A stretch of DNA of 64,000 nucleotides from Insolitispirillum peregrinum. Lineage in GTDB: Bacteria > Pseudomonadota > Alphaproteobacteria > Rhodospirillales > Rhodospirillaceae. Location of the stretch: contig NZ_FTOA01000007.1 in NCBI RefSeq assembly GCF_900156605.1, positions 96,079-160,078 of the forward strand, given 5' to 3'. Positions 1 to 8,927 of this stretch are shown piece by piece (position 1 is the first letter of the stretch; each line of letters begins with the position of its first letter). The notes under the pieces were generated by a model. The model worked only from the letters and a program-made list of their open reading frames with translations, did not search any database and had not been told where the DNA came from. Position numbers and translations under genes: made by a program.

Positions 1-48
1 TTGTTGTTGCGAAACCCGGTTCCCACTTTTCGCACAATGCTCTAAAGG
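1..48. repeat. Truncated copy of palindromic repeat family R1
   Basis: The first bases match the outer arm of a palindromic repeat seen more completely at 3251-3355 and 33212-33505. They have the same GCGAAA..CCGGTTCCCACTTTTCGCAC..TGCTCTA layout. The copy is cut by the window start and ends 10 bp before the desulfurase start codon. Similar intergenic palindromes are common in alphaproteobacterial genomes. Confidence 0.7.
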
Positions 49-57
49 CCCTGGTTC

Positions 58-1242
58 ATGGCATCAACGGTTTATCTCGACTGGAACGCATCAGCCCCGG
101 TGTCTGCCGAGGCACGGGAGGCGGCCCTGCGCTGGATGGAACAGCCGGGCAATCCGTCGTCGATCCATGGCAGCGGGCGGCGGGCGCGGGCGCTGGTCGA
201 GGATGCGCGCACGGCCATTGCCCTGCTGGCGGGCAATGGCCGTGCCGGGGCGGTGAAGCCGGGGCAGGTGGTGTTCACCTCCGGTGGGACCGAGGCGCTG
301 GCGCTGGCGCTGCACGGGTTGTTTCCGGCTCGCCAACTGGCCGAGGCTCCGCCGTTGCTGACCGCTCGCCGCTGTCTGGTGTCGGCGGTCGAGCACCCGG
401 CCGTGTTGGCCGCCGCCCATGCCGCTGGTGGTGCCCCTGCCGAACAGAGTCCGGTGCTGCCGTCGGGGCTGATTGATCTGCCGTGGCTGGAACAGCGTCT
501 GGACCCGCAGCGGGACGACCTGCCGCAGGTGGTGGCGGTGCAACTGGCCAACAACGAAACCGGCGTGATCCAGCCGATGGCGCAGATTGCCGATCTGGTC
601 CATCGGGCCGGAGCCTTGCTGTTGTGTGATGCGGTGCAGGCAGCGGGGAAAATCCCGCTGGACCTGAGCGCGCTGGGGGCCGATGCGCTGGCCCTGTCGG
701 CGCACAAGCTGGGCGGATTGCCGGGCTGTGGGGCGCTGGTGCTGGGGGCAGGGATCGGGGTGCGTCCGTTGCTGGCCGGAGGCGGACAGGAGCGGGGCCA
801 GCGTGGCGGAACGCAAAACGGCGTTGGCATCGCCGCCTTTGGGGCAGCGGCAGCGCAGGCGCTGGCCTTGCTGGCCGATGGTGCCGGTGTGCGGATGACT
901 GAACGGCGCGACCGGATGCAGGCGGCCTTGCTGGCGCGGGCACCGCAGGCGGTGGTACATGGTGGTGAGGTGGACCGCCTGCCCAACACCCTGTCGATCA
1001 GCCTGCCTGGCGTGGACCAGCAACGGCAGGTGATGGCGCTGGATCTGGCTGGCATTGCGGTTAGTGCCGGGTCGGCCTGCTCGTCGGGCAAGCTGGAACC
1101 GTCGCATGTTCTGCTGGCGATGGGCATGGGCGAGCTTCTGGCCCGTCAGGCGATCCGCGTTTCCTTTGGGCATTCGACAGCGCAGGATGATCTGGACCGA
1201 TTCGTGGCCTGCTGGTCGGGACTGGTCCCACCACAGGCGTAG
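58..1242 (+). CDS. Cysteine desulfurase (NifS/IscS-like)
   Basis: This is a PLP-dependent class V aminotransferase-fold enzyme that takes sulfur from L-cysteine as an enzyme persulfide, leaving alanine, for Fe-S cluster assembly and tRNA thiolation. At 394 aa it has the normal family length. The N-terminal YLDWNASAPV motif, the HPA motif near residue 119, the PLP lysine K217 in SAHKLGG and the catalytic cysteine C341 in SAGSACSSGK are all present. The downstream genes on the same strand are a [2Fe-2S] ferredoxin and mnmA, both consumers of this chemistry, which supports the role. No iscU, iscA or hscA lies in the window, so I cannot say whether this is the housekeeping IscS or a second NifS-like enzyme. 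No gene symbol is given for that reason. A repeat R1 copy sits directly upstream. Confidence 0.93.
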   Translation: MASTVYLDWNASAPVSAEAREAALRWMEQPGNPSSIHGSGRRARALVEDARTAIALLAGNGRAGAVKPGQVVFTSGGTEALALALHGLFPARQLAEAPPLLTARRCLVSAVEHPAVLAAAHAAGGAPAEQSPVLPSGLIDLPWLEQRLDPQRDDLPQVVAVQLANNETGVIQPMAQIADLVHRAGALLLCDAVQAAGKIPLDLSALGADALALSAHKLGGLPGCGALVLGAGIGVRPLLAGGGQERGQRGGTQNGVGIAAFGAAAAQALALLADGAGVRMTERRDRMQAALLARAPQAVVHGGEVDRLPNTLSISLPGVDQQRQVMALDLAGIAVSAGSACSSGKLEPSHVLLAMGMGELLARQAIRVSFGHSTAQDDLDRFVACWSGLVPPQA

Positions 1243-1477
1243 GCGGCTAAAGATCGTTCGTCATATTTTTGTCACCGAAACCCAGCAGATGCCGAGGTAT
1301 GGCCGTAGTCTGAGGCGGGCGTACCCTGTAGGTGTACATCCGCCTCTTGCCTGAACGGCACGAGGCAGGTACACATCGTGCGCTGCAAACCGCTGTGTCA
1401 GCCCTTTTGTGCGATGCGGTATGCGGCGGTTGGCTGTCTTTTGTCCTCCCCCTCGGACCTTCCATGGAGATTCTCAG

Positions 1478-1810
1478 ATGCCCAGGATGACCTTCATCGA
1501 CCCCAATGGGACTCGCCACGACGTGGATGCGCCAGAGGGGCTGTCGGTCCTCGAAATTGCACACCAGAACAAGATCGGTCTGGAAGGTGCCTGCGAAGGC
1601 TCGCTGGCCTGCTCGACCTGTCATGTGGTGATCGACCCCGAGTGGTTCGACCGTCTGGAAGAGCCGAGCGAAGACGAAGAAGACATGCTCGATCTGGCCT
1701 TTGGCCTGACCAAGACCAGCCGTCTGGGCTGCCAGATCCTGATGAGCGCCAAGCTGGACGGTCTGGTGGTGCGTCTGCCCGAAGGCACCCGCAACGCCCT
1801 TGACGACTAA
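1478..1810 (+). CDS. [2Fe-2S] ferredoxin, adrenodoxin/Isc type
   Basis: This is a small electron carrier (110 aa) of the adrenodoxin/Isc-ferredoxin group, which supplies electrons to Fe-S assembly or P450-type partners. The four cluster ligands are C39-x5-C45-x2-C48-x36-C85, in [16 protein letters not shown] and RLGCQI. That is the exact spacing of the group. The acidic helix [17 protein letters not shown] after the third cysteine is the typical partner-docking surface. I chose ATG 1478 because a GGAG lies about 8 nt upstream and the protein then begins with the usual short MPRMTFI strand. A longer in-frame reading from 1409 would add a non-homologous tail. The 235 bp gap from the desulfurase gene holds no other gene, only an imperfect inverted repeat (about 1330-1375). 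Confidence 0.93.
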   Translation: MPRMTFIDPNGTRHDVDAPEGLSVLEIAHQNKIGLEGACEGSLACSTCHVVIDPEWFDRLEEPSEDEEDMLDLAFGLTKTSRLGCQILMSAKLDGLVVRLPEGTRNALDD

Positions 1811-1887
1811 TACGACGATTACGTGAACGGTGGCGCTTTCCGGGCTAAATGGCTCTGGACGAACAGACGCCCTGTTCCCATATTTGC

Positions 1888-1929
1888 AAGGCACCGCGCA
1901 CAGCCTGTTGCGCGGTGCCTTGTTGTTTT
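1888..1929 (+). terminator. Intrinsic terminator after the ferredoxin gene
   Basis: A perfect 11-bp stem, AAGGCACCGCG (1888-1898) with CGCGGTGCCTT (1911-1921), is followed by the T-rich tract GTTGTTTT. It probably ends the desulfurase-ferredoxin transcript. Confidence 0.8.
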
Positions 1930-1932
1930 GGA

Positions 1933-2110
1933 CAGGCCCGGACAGTTGAGAAACAAGATCGTGGAGCGCTGCTCCACGCCTCGCTGGGGCCTTGGGCCCC
2001 AGACCCCATTCTTTTGATCATCAAAGAGAAAAGGGGGGCTTGGGGGCATTGGCCCCCAAACAGGTGCGGGCGGTAGCCTGCCTGTTGTTCTTTCTCTGTC
2101 GTGACCTGAA
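1933..2110 (+). repeat. Copy of MITE-like repeat family R2 (near full length)
   Basis: This copy contains the hallmark hairpin GTGGAGC-GCT-GCTCCAC (1961-1977). A second hairpin follows, TGGGGCC-TTG-GGCCCCA, then GACCCCATT, and then the distal block with GGGGGCATTGGCCCCC and GGGCGGTAGCC. Decayed ends (GGACAGTTGAGAAACAAG left, CTGTCGTGACCTG right) match the terminal inverted repeats of the intact copy at 33240-33418. It fills the gap between the ferredoxin gene and mnmA and contains no credible ORF. Confidence 0.75.
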
Positions 2111-2140
2111 CCACGTTCGATTTTTTAGCGGAACCCTGAC

Positions 2141-3250
2141 ATGCACAGTGTACTTTCGACCAAAGCCCCGCAGGATACCCGCGTGATGGTGGCGATGTCC
2201 GGCGGCGTTGACAGCTCGGTTACGGCGGCGGTGCTGAAAGAGCAAGGCTATGACGTGGTCGGGATCACCATGCAGCTGTACGACCATGGCTTTGTGATCG
2301 AAGGCTCGAAAACCTGTTGCGCCGGGCAGGACATCTATGATGCCAGCCGGGTGGCCGATCATCTGGGCATTCCGCATTACGTGGTCGATTACGAGCGCAA
2401 TTTCCTCACCGATGTGATGGAAGCCTTTGCCGATTCCTACGTAGCCGGGGAAACGCCGGTGCCGTGCGTGCTGTGCAACCAGACAGTCAAGTTCCGGGAT
2501 CTGGTGCAGGCGGCGCGCGATCTGGGGGCCGATGCGCTGGCCACCGGCCATTATGTCCGCCGGGTGGTGGGCGACGATGGCCGGGCACAGTTGTGGCGCG
2601 GGGCCGACCATGGCCGCGACCAGTCCTATTTCCTGTTCACCACCACGCAGGAACAGCTCGATTTCCTGCGCTTCCCGTTGGGGGACATCAGCAAGGACGA
2701 AACCCGCGCCATCGCCCGCCGTCATGATCTGGTGGTGGCCGACAAGCCGGACAGTCAGGACATTTGTTTCGTGCCCGACGGCAACTATGCGCGGGTGGTC
2801 GAAAAGCTGCGCCCCGGTGCGATCCAGCCGGGCGAGATTGTCCATGTTGACGGCACGGTGATGGGGCGGCACGAGGGCATCATCCATTACACTGTCGGCC
2901 AGCGGCGCGGGCTGGACATTGGCGGGATGGCGGATCGTCTGTATGTGGTGCGGCTGGAGCCCGAGCATCACCGGGTGGTCGTCGGCCCGCGTTCGGCACT
3001 GGGCACCGGACGGTTCACGGTGCGGGCGGTCAACTGGCTGGGCGGTGGGGAGCACATTCCCGCCGATGGGGTGGCGTTGACCGTCAAGGTGCGCAACTCG
3101 TTCCGTCCGGCGGAGGCGATGGCCTATGGCTTGCCGGATGGCCGGGCGGAGGTGCGCCTGTTACACCCGGTCGACGGGGTGGCACCGGGGCAGGCCTGCG
3201 TGTTCTATCACGGTGATCATTTGCTGGGGGGCGGCTGGATCACCCGCTAG
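2141..3250 (+). CDS. mnmA: tRNA-specific 2-thiouridylase MnmA
   Basis: The enzyme adenylates and thiolates U34 of tRNA-Lys, -Glu and -Gln (the s2U step of mnm5s2U). It uses sulfur that started on a cysteine desulfurase. The protein has 369 aa. The PP-loop SGGVDSS spans residues 20-26. Catalytic cysteines are C112 (VLCNQTVKF) and C209 (DSQDICFVP), with the conserved GHYVRR between them and the C-terminal beta-barrel ending in [18 protein letters not shown]. The start at 2141 gives a short leader before the PP-loop, as usual. The desulfurase gene less than 1 kb upstream on the same strand is the likely sulfur source, but a terminator and a repeat lie between, so this is probably a separate transcript. 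Confidence 0.96.
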   Translation: MHSVLSTKAPQDTRVMVAMSGGVDSSVTAAVLKEQGYDVVGITMQLYDHGFVIEGSKTCCAGQDIYDASRVADHLGIPHYVVDYERNFLTDVMEAFADSYVAGETPVPCVLCNQTVKFRDLVQAARDLGADALATGHYVRRVVGDDGRAQLWRGADHGRDQSYFLFTTTQEQLDFLRFPLGDISKDETRAIARRHDLVVADKPDSQDICFVPDGNYARVVEKLRPGAIQPGEIVHVDGTVMGRHEGIIHYTVGQRRGLDIGGMADRLYVVRLEPEHHRVVVGPRSALGTGRFTVRAVNWLGGGEHIPADGVALTVKVRNSFRPAEAMAYGLPDGRAEVRLLHPVDGVAPGQACVFYHGDHLLGGGWITR

Positions 3251-3355
3251 AACATTGTGCGAAAAGCGGGAATCGGTTCTCGCAAAGAAAACAATGCGAC
3301 AAAACAAAAAGTTAGAGCAGCGTGCCTGTGTCTGATTTAACGCACGCTGCTCTAA
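3251..3355. repeat. Copy of palindromic repeat family R1 (intact)
   Basis: This is the reverse orientation relative to the copy at 33212. It contains a perfect 14-bp stem, TTAGAGCAGCGTGC (3312-3325) and GCACGCTGCTCTAA (3342-3355), with a 16-nt loop. The second arm reads GTGCGAAAAGCGGGAATCGG. It begins right after the mnmA stop codon and serves as the uninterrupted reference for the copy that carries the nested element at 33240. Confidence 0.8.
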
Positions 3356-3361
3356 ATAAAA

Positions 3362-3390
3362 CCCCCGGAGCAGGGGCGCTGCTCCGGGGG
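3362..3390. terminator. Bidirectional hairpin between mnmA and maeB
   Basis: A strong stem, CCCCCGGAGCA (3362-3372) and TGCTCCGGGGG (3380-3390), lies between two convergent genes. AAATAAAA on the mnmA side acts as the U tract for maeB transcripts read from the minus strand. Confidence 0.75.
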
Positions 3391-3415
3391 GGGGACTTCG
3401 GGCTTCGGGTTGATC

Positions 3416-5701
3416 TTACCCCAGCCGTTCTTCTTCCAGCTGGGCATCAACCACTGCCAGAGTGGTGATGTTGGTCAGACCGCGCGTGGTGATCGAGGTG
3501 GTGCAGATGTGCACCGGCTTGCTCATCCCCAGCAGCATCGGACCAACCGACAGGCCGTTGGCCAGCACCTTGGTCATGTTCATGGCGATGTTGGCGGCAT
3601 CGCGGCTGGGCATCACCAGCAGGTTGGCGGCACCCTTCAGGCGGCTGTCGGGGAACACCCGCTGGCGGATGGCGTCATCCAGCGCGGCATCGGCGTGCAT
3701 TTCGCCTTCGACGATCAGGTGCGGTGCGCGCTGTTCGAGGATTTCGCGCGCCACGGCCATCTTGCGCGAGGACGGGTCCTGATAGCCGCCAAAATTCGAG
3801 GCCGACAGCAGGGCCACCTGCGGTTCCAGACCAAAGCGGCGAACCTCTTCGGCGGCTTGCAGGGTGATGTCAACGATCTGTTCGGCAGTCGGGTCGGCGT
3901 TGATCTGGGTGTCGCAGATGAACACCGGGCCTGACGGCAGGATCAGCAGGTTCATGGCGGCGGCGACTGGCACATTCTTGCGCAGGCCGATGCAGTCCAT
4001 GACGTGTTCGAGGTGCTTGCCGTAACGGCCGTTCAGGCCGCAGATCATCGCATCGGCAAAGCCATAGCGCAGCATCAGCGAGGCAAACACCGTGGCGCGG
4101 GTGCCAACCACCGTATGGGCGAACTGCGGGGTGACGCCCCGGCGGCGCATGCGGTCGTAATAGGCGCTGGTAAACGAATGGCGGCGGCTGTCGTGCATCT
4201 GCTCGACCACCTCGACATCCCGGTCGAGGCTGAAGCGCAGACCCATGGCGGCAATCTTTTCTTCGATCCGGTCGCGGCGACCGAGCAGGATCGGCTTGGC
4301 GATGCCTTCATCAACCGCCACCTGCGCGGTGCGCAGCACGCGATCGTCTTCGCCTTCGGCAAACACCACCCGCTTGGGATCGCGGCGGGCCTTTTCATAG
4401 ACCGGGCGCATCACCATGCCCGAGCGGAATACGAACTGGCCCAGCCGCTCGCGGTAGGCGTCAAAGTCGGTGATCGGACGGGTGGCAACGCCGCTGTCCA
4501 TCGCCGCCTGCGCCACCGCCGGAGCAATTTCCAGAATCAGGCGCGGGTCGAACGGCTTGGGCAGCAGGTAGTTCGGGCCAAAGCGCAGCGGCTCGTCAGC
4601 ATAGGTGCTGGCGACCACTTCCATGGCTTCGACGTGGGTCAGGCGCTCGAGGGCTTCGACGCAGGCGACTTTCATCGCGTGGGTGACTTCGGTCGCGCCG
4701 GTGTCCAGCGCCCCACGGAAGATGAACGGGAAGCACAGGACGTTGTTCACCTGGTTCGGATAGTCCGACCGGCCGGTGCAGATGATCGCGTCCGGGCGCA
4801 CGGCGCGGGCGTCTTCGGGGCTGATTTCCGGGTTGGGGTTGGCCAGCGCCAGAATCAGCGGCCGTTCGCCCATCTTGGCGACCATCTCGGGCTTCAGCAC
4901 GCCACCGGCGGACAGGCCGAGGAAAATGTCGGCGCCTTCGATCACATCGCCCAGCGTGCGGGCGTTGGTCGGCACGGCATAGCGGGCCTTGTTCTCGTCA
5001 TAGCCTTCGGGGCGGCCTTCGTAGACCACGCCGTGGACGTCGCACAGGATGATGTTTTCTTTTTTCAGGCCCAGTTCGACCAGCAGGTCAAGGCAGGCGA
5101 TCCCGGCGGCACCACCGCCCGAGGACACCATGCGCACTTCGTCGAGCTTCTTGCCCGCCACCCGCAGGCCGTTGCGCACGGCGGCGGCGGCAACGATGGC
5201 GGTGCCGTGCTGGTCGTCGTGGAATACCGGGATCTGCATCCGCTCGCGCAGCTTGCGTTCAATGATGAAGCATTCCGGCGCCTTGATGTCTTCGAGGTTG
5301 ATCGCCCCAAAGGTCGGCTCCAGACGGGCGACGGTATCGACGAACTTGTCCGGGTCCAGCTCGGCGATTTCAAGGTCGAAGGCATCAATGCCGGCGAACT
5401 TCTTGAACAGCACCGCCTTGCCTTCCATCACCGGCTTGGAGGCCAGCGGACCGATGTTGCCCAGCCCCAGAACGGCGGTGCCGTTGGTGACCACCGCCAC
5501 CAGATTGGCGCGCATGGTCAGTTCGGCGGCTTCGGCGGGATTGGCAACGATGGCATCACAGGCGGCAGCCACCCCGGGCGAGTAGGCCAGCGCGAGGTCG
5601 TGTTGGGTGGTCAGCTGTTTGGTCGGCACGGTGGCCAGTTTCCCCGGCGAGGGAAAGCGGTGATAAAAAAGCGCAGCTTCCTTGAGCGAATCGTCCAGCA
5701 T
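3416..5701 (-). CDS. maeB: NADP-dependent malic enzyme, MaeB type (malic enzyme plus PTA-like domain)
   Basis: The enzyme oxidatively decarboxylates malate to pyruvate and supplies NADPH. It has 761 aa and two parts. Residues 1 to about 420 form the malic enzyme core: [12 protein letters not shown], the HDDQHGTA metal and substrate loop, and the [10 protein letters not shown] dinucleotide-binding turn. Residues from about 430 to the end form a phosphate-acetyltransferase-like domain starting [26 protein letters not shown]. In known MaeB proteins that second domain is regulatory and is not an active PTA. The length matches the family. It is monocistronic: convergent with mnmA and separated from ribB, downstream of whose stop it starts, by about 390 bp. 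Confidence 0.95.
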   Translation of the reverse strand: MLDDSLKEAALFYHRFPSPGKLATVPTKQLTTQHDLALAYSPGVAAACDAIVANPAEAAELTMRANLVAVVTNGTAVLGLGNIGPLASKPVMEGKAVLFKKFAGIDAFDLEIAELDPDKFVDTVARLEPTFGAINLEDIKAPECFIIERKLRERMQIPVFHDDQHGTAIVAAAAVRNGLRVAGKKLDEVRMVSSGGGAAGIACLDLLVELGLKKENIILCDVHGVVYEGRPEGYDENKARYAVPTNARTLGDVIEGADIFLGLSAGGVLKPEMVAKMGERPLILALANPNPEISPEDARAVRPDAIICTGRSDYPNQVNNVLCFPFIFRGALDTGATEVTHAMKVACVEALERLTHVEAMEVVASTYADEPLRFGPNYLLPKPFDPRLILEIAPAVAQAAMDSGVATRPITDFDAYRERLGQFVFRSGMVMRPVYEKARRDPKRVVFAEGEDDRVLRTAQVAVDEGIAKPILLGRRDRIEEKIAAMGLRFSLDRDVEVVEQMHDSRRHSFTSAYYDRMRRRGVTPQFAHTVVGTRATVFASLMLRYGFADAMICGLNGRYGKHLEHVMDCIGLRKNVPVAAAMNLLILPSGPVFICDTQINADPTAEQIVDITLQAAEEVRRFGLEPQVALLSASNFGGYQDPSSRKMAVAREILEQRAPHLIVEGEMHADAALDDAIRQRVFPDSRLKGAANLLVMPSRDAANIAMNMTKVLANGLSVGPMLLGMSKPVHICTTSITTRGLTNITTLAVVDAQLEEERLG

Positions 5702-5996
5702 TTCATCCCCTGCGGATAGACGCTATCAGCGTCGTGCAGGCCGCGGGCGAGGTCACGGCTCGCCGGCAGCCTTGTTGTCTTGGTGTTGCGGTCCGGGTGA
5801 TCCCCCGGGCGTGCAAAAGATAGGGTACAAGCACTGGGCAAACCAGAGGGAACTGTATGCTCCCCACCTGATCGGGTTGCCTGTCGGCAAAACCATGCAT
5901 CCGGCGTGCCGTAAAAAAGTCAGGGGAAAGAAAAGGCCGGAAATGCGCCAAATGATCGGCGGGTCGCGAAAATGGCGTAATAAAATAACCCGGAAA

Positions 5997-6045
5997 TGGC
6001 GGATTTCCGCCACCAATAATGCGCATAATGGCGGAAAACCGCCAT
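5997..6045. promoter_or_regulatory. Two near-identical palindromes between maeB and ribB
   Basis: TGGCGGA-TT-TCCGCCA (5997-6012) and ATGGCGG-AAAA-CCGCCAT (6028-6045) share the GGCGG/CCGCC arms, and their centres are 32 bp apart. They sit in the otherwise gene-free 5702-6092 interval, just 3' of ribB and upstream of maeB. A regulator binding pair for maeB or a small REP-like repeat are both possible. Nothing else in the interval resembles a gene. Confidence 0.4.
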
Positions 6046-6058
6046 GGTAAAGGGCGCT

Positions 6059-6082
6059 GGCAGGAGCCCGCAGGCCCCTGCC
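6059..6082 (-). terminator. Hairpin after ribB
   Basis: A 10-bp stem with one mismatch (GGCAGGAGCC and GGCCCCTGCC, 4-nt loop) lies immediately 3' of ribB. On the minus strand it is followed by AGCGCCCTTT. It is a modest terminator candidate. Confidence 0.4.
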
Positions 6083-6092
6083 ACAGAAAGTA

Positions 6093-6785
6093 TCAGCCGG
6101 TGATGTCGGGATAGGCAATCAGATCGGCAATCGTCACCAGTGGCATCCCGTGCTGGCGGGCATAGACGATCAGTTCGGGCAGGCGGGCCATGGTGCCGTC
6201 GGGGTTGGTGACCTCGCACAGCACTCCGGCGGGCTGCCGACCGGCGCGGCGCATCAGGTCGATGGTCGCTTCGCTGTGCCCCTGCCGGACGGCCAGTCCG
6301 CCGGGATTGGCGCGGATCGGAAACACATGGCCGGGGCGGGCCAGATCGGTGGGCTGGCAGTGCGGGGCAATCGCCGTCTTGATGGTGGTCACCCGGTCGG
6401 CTGCCGAAACGCCGGTGGTGACGCCGTGGCGGGCTTCGATCGACACCGTAAAGCCGGTGCCATAGGACGAGGTATTGGCGCTGACCATCGGCGGCAGCTC
6501 CAGCCGGGTGGCGTTGGCGTCGGTCAGGATCAGGCAGACAATCCCCGAACAGTCGCGGATCATCTGCGCCATCTGGGCAACGGTCAGGGTTTCGGCGGCG
6601 CAAATGATGTCGCCTTCGTTTTCGCGGTCTTCGTCGTCAATCACCACGATGCTGCCACCGGCGCGAATCTGCGCAACAGCGCGGGCAACGCGCTCGGCGG
6701 GGGTGCCAAAGCTGGTAGTCAGGTCGTCCTGATCGGTCAGGGTCTCGGTCGCACGCGACACAGGAGACATTACTGGCTGATTCAT
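6093..6785 (-). CDS. ribB: 3,4-dihydroxy-2-butanone 4-phosphate synthase RibB
   Basis: The enzyme converts ribulose 5-phosphate to 3,4-dihydroxy-2-butanone 4-phosphate and formate, the pentose branch of riboflavin synthesis. The protein has 230 aa. The metal-binding [10 protein letters not shown] loop lies near residues 50-59. [20 protein letters not shown] and [16 protein letters not shown] follow. The second domain of RibBA fusions (GTP cyclohydrolase II) is absent, so this is the stand-alone form. The start is supported by a GGAG about 8 nt upstream. An FMN riboswitch occupies the leader, so expression should fall when FMN is abundant. Confidence 0.96.
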   Translation of the reverse strand: MNQPVMSPVSRATETLTDQDDLTTSFGTPAERVARAVAQIRAGGSIVVIDDEDRENEGDIICAAETLTVAQMAQMIRDCSGIVCLILTDANATRLELPPMVSANTSSYGTGFTVSIEARHGVTTGVSAADRVTTIKTAIAPHCQPTDLARPGHVFPIRANPGGLAVRQGHSEATIDLMRRAGRQPAGVLCEVTNPDGTMARLPELIVYARQHGMPLVTIADLIAYPDITG

Positions 6786-6892
6786 CGGTCTTACTCCGCA
6801 TGGGGTTAAGCCTGTGAATCAGGGCGATGCGGTCGGTCGGCACAAAGCACAACACCCAAAGCCCGCGCGGGGCTTCGGGGGAAGGGTTTTGG

Positions 6893-7055
6893 CTCATCCT
6901 CTTTCATCCGGACTGTTACCGTCGGCTCTGGCTTTGCACCAGATCTGCTGACCCCGCCCGGAAGACCGGACGGACGCTCGCGGGCTGCACGGTTCGGCAC
7001 AGGGTGCCAAAGGTCGTGTTACCGCCGGTCGGGAGTTTCACCCTGCCCTGAGAAC
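6893..7055 (-). promoter_or_regulatory. FMN riboswitch (RFN element) controlling ribB
   Basis: Read on the minus strand, the conserved RFN blocks appear in order. They are GTTCTCAGGGCAGGGTGAAA at the 5' end, CTCCCGACCGGCGGTAA, the AGCCCGCGAGCG arm, GGTCAGCAGATCTGGTGCAAAG, and CCGACGGTAACAGTCCGGATGAAAGAGG at the 3' end, as overlapping stretches of the classic consensus. Between the aptamer and ribB lies a GC hairpin (about 6859-6876, AAGCCCCGCGCGGGCTT) followed by a T-rich run, a candidate expression platform. Confidence 0.95.
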
Positions 7056-7135
7056 AAGCAGCCACTCGTGATGAGCAGCAGGGGGCGAAGGTTCCCGATC
7101 TGCCGGGGCCTGTCAAGGGACGGGAAAGGGGAGGA

Positions 7136-8125
7136 TCAGGGTGCCACGAGCATGGCGTCTGCCGGAAGGGCGGCAAGGCGGGTCAGCAGGCTGTGCATGA
7201 TCTGCCGCAGGGCGTCAAAAGCGGGCAGCGGCTGATAGGTAGCCTCGTTCATGTACAGGTGGCGGCTGATCTCGATTTGCAGCGCATGCACCCGCTGCGC
7301 CGGGCGGCCATAGTGGCGGGTGGTGAAGCCACCGGCATAGGGGGTGTTGCGCGTCACCCGCAGGTCATTTTCCAGCAAAATCTGGTGCGCCAGCGCGGTC
7401 AGCGGGCGAGCACAGGAACTGCCGTGGCAATCCCCCAGCACAATGTCGTTCAACGGCCTCCGCCGGGAGGTATCGCCGTTGACGGGCAGGCCCGAGGGCA
7501 TCGAGTGGCAATCAATCACCAGACAATAGCCAAAGCTCTGACAGGTTTCCTCGACCAGTTGCCCCAGAGCGGCGTGATAGGGGCGATAGCAGCGGGCAAT
7601 GCGCTGCTCGGCCTCGGTAACGCTCAGGCGGTCGCGGTAAATGTCGGCCCCGTTGGCCACCATCCGCGCAATGGTCCCCAGCCCGGCCTGAACCCGCGGG
7701 CTGCGGGTGTTGGCGTGGGCAGGCAGCGGGCCGTCGAGCATCGCCGGGTCCAGCTCATAGGGCTCGCGGTTGGCATCGAGATAAGCACGCGGGAAATTGG
7801 CGCACAGCAGCGGTGCCCCCACCTGCGGGGCATCGGCAAACAGGTGCTGAACATGGGCGTCTTCGGACCGGCGCAGGGTGTGGGCGTCCAGTTTCGACTG
7901 CGCCACAAATGCCGGAGGATAGTAATACCCCGAATGCGGCGAACACACCACCAGCGGCACCGTCTGTTGCGCAGGCCGGGTGATGGTAAATGCTGCCGGA
8001 GCCAGCGGGTCGGCAGGCATGAAGGGCGCACCAATCCCGTCCGATGCCAGCAGGGCATCAGAAGCCGGACGCTGCCCGTCCGGGCCGATGGCCAGCGGCA
8101 GGTATGATGGCGCAAACGAGTTCAT
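7136..8125 (-). CDS. N-formylglutamate amidohydrolase family protein
   Basis: Family members hydrolyse N-formylglutamate (last step of one histidine-degradation route) or related N-acyl amino acids, using zinc. The protein has 329 aa. Visible family motifs are VVCSPHSGYYYPPAF (residues about 59-73), the SEDAHVQHLF block, the LDANREPYELD loop and the DCHSMPSG motif that carries a putative metal ligand. No hutH, hutU or hutI lies nearby, so a histidine-degradation role is not shown and I give no symbol. The gene is transcribed alone, away from the FMN riboswitch, and diverges from the tRNA-Val gene. Confidence 0.85.
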   Translation of the reverse strand: MNSFAPSYLPLAIGPDGQRPASDALLASDGIGAPFMPADPLAPAAFTITRPAQQTVPLVVCSPHSGYYYPPAFVAQSKLDAHTLRRSEDAHVQHLFADAPQVGAPLLCANFPRAYLDANREPYELDPAMLDGPLPAHANTRSPRVQAGLGTIARMVANGADIYRDRLSVTEAEQRIARCYRPYHAALGQLVEETCQSFGYCLVIDCHSMPSGLPVNGDTSRRRPLNDIVLGDCHGSSCARPLTALAHQILLENDLRVTRNTPYAGGFTTRHYGRPAQRVHALQIEISRHLYMNEATYQPLPAFDALRQIMHSLLTRLAALPADAMLVAP

Positions 8126-8258
8126 GCAAAAAGCCTACACCAATCCCGCATCGCAACCAAGGCATCCGATCACCATATCAGTAATCCCTTGATTCCAAGG
8201 GCAGAAGCGGCTTTCCGGCGGTCAGGCAAAAAAAATGACAGGATGGTGAAAAAAAGTG

Positions 8259-8287
8259 TTGCCAAGGGTGCAGAGGGCCTCTATAAA
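8259..8287 (+). promoter_or_regulatory. Candidate sigma70-type promoter for tRNA-Val
   Basis: TTGCCA (8259-8264) and TATAAA (8282-8287) are separated by exactly 17 bp. The leader to the tRNA 5' end would be about 80 nt, so other start points cannot be excluded. The rest of the 250-bp gap upstream of the tRNA shows no gene. Confidence 0.5.
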
Positions 8288-8375
8288 CCCCTCCACGCAC
8301 TGACCGGCGAAACAAATAAAACGAACCGGATGGTGCCTCGCAGAGCCAAGACTACTCCGCAGGCAAAGCGATCAA

Positions 8376-8450
8376 GGGCGTATAGCTCAGCGGGAGAGCA
8401 CTACGTTGACATCGTAGGGGTCACTGGTTCAATCCCAGTTACGCCCACCA
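8376..8450 (+). tRNA. tRNA-Val (anticodon GAC)
   Basis: A complete cloverleaf is visible. The acceptor stem is GGGCGTA/TACGCCC, the D arm is GCTCAGCGGGAGAGC, and the anticodon arm is CTACG-TTGACAT-CGTAG with anticodon GAC. The T arm is CTGGTTCAATCCCAG, followed by discriminator A and an encoded CCA (8448-8450). Length is 75 nt. Confidence 0.97.
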
Positions 8451-8451
8451 T

Positions 8452-8486
8452 CGAAACCCTCAGGGAAACCTGGGGGTTTCGTCTTT
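8452..8486 (+). terminator. Terminator of the tRNA-Val transcript
   Basis: Inverted arms CGAAACCCTCAGG and CCTGGGGGTTTCG form a long hairpin immediately after the tRNA, followed by TCTTTT. Confidence 0.8.
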
Positions 8487-8515
8487 TCCGGGCCTTTTTG
8501 AGTGCGCTGACGCGA

Positions 8516-8578
8516 TTTGCGGGGCGCTGCCCCACACCCCGCCGGGGCCTTGAGGCCCCGGACCCCGTTTTTATTCGG
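8516..8578 (+). repeat. Core-only copy of repeat family R2
   Basis: A GGGGCGC-TGCCCC hairpin, then CGCCGGGGCCTTGAGGCCCCGGACCCCGTT as consecutive elements, matches the core of the R2 family at 1961 and 32510. The outer arms are missing. It lies between the tRNA terminator and the convergent toxin gene. Confidence 0.65.
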
Positions 8579-8594
8579 TAACTCCCCTTGTCGA

Positions 8595-8927
8595 TCATTC
8601 AAGGATAGTTGCAAGGCGGGCCAGCACCTCATCCATGATGCTGTCGGGCACCGTTTCGGCATAATGGCCGTGGCGGGCGGCTATGTCCAAGGCGCGGGGT
8701 TGGTCGCATCGTATGATGCCGGTGGTAATCAGGCCGTATCCGGCGAGGGGGACAGCGAAGCCCCGGACCTTGGCGAAGTTTCCGCCGTTGGTGATCGGCA
8801 GGACAACCGGAATCCCGAGCGCGCTGTTGAAGGCCGAGGGGGAAACGATCAGGACGGGCCGTTTCTCCTGTTGCTCATGCCCTTTGGTTGGGTCCAGAGA
8901 AACAATGAAGATGTCACCACGGTTCAT
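8595..8927 (-). CDS. MazF/PemK-type toxin (endoribonuclease)
   Basis: This is a 110-aa PemK-like protein of the CcdB/MazF fold. Family members cleave mRNA at short motifs until neutralised by the partner antitoxin. Family signatures are MNRGDIFIVSLDPTKGHEQQEKRPVLIVSP at the N-terminus (split here as adjoining motifs), VVLPITNGG in the middle and GIIRCDQPRALDI near residue 80. The start codon overlaps the stop of the upstream antitoxin gene as ATGA, typical of translationally coupled pairs. The sequence is closest in style to ChpB. The RNA target cannot be read from the sequence. Confidence 0.92.
   Translation of the reverse strand: MNRGDIFIVSLDPTKGHEQQEKRPVLIVSPSAFNSALGIPVVLPITNGGNFAKVRGFAVPLAGYGLITTGIIRCDQPRALDIAARHGHYAETVPDSIMDEVLARLATILE

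Noticed and set aside
2141..3250. One sulfur-relay operon from the desulfurase through mnmA
   Set aside because: A good terminator (1888-1929) and a full R2 copy lie between the ferredoxin gene and mnmA, so only functional linkage is claimed.
4004..5719. A 571-codon plus-strand reading opposite maeB
   Set aside because: It is an antisense shadow of a high-GC gene; maeB has all family motifs and the other strand shows none.
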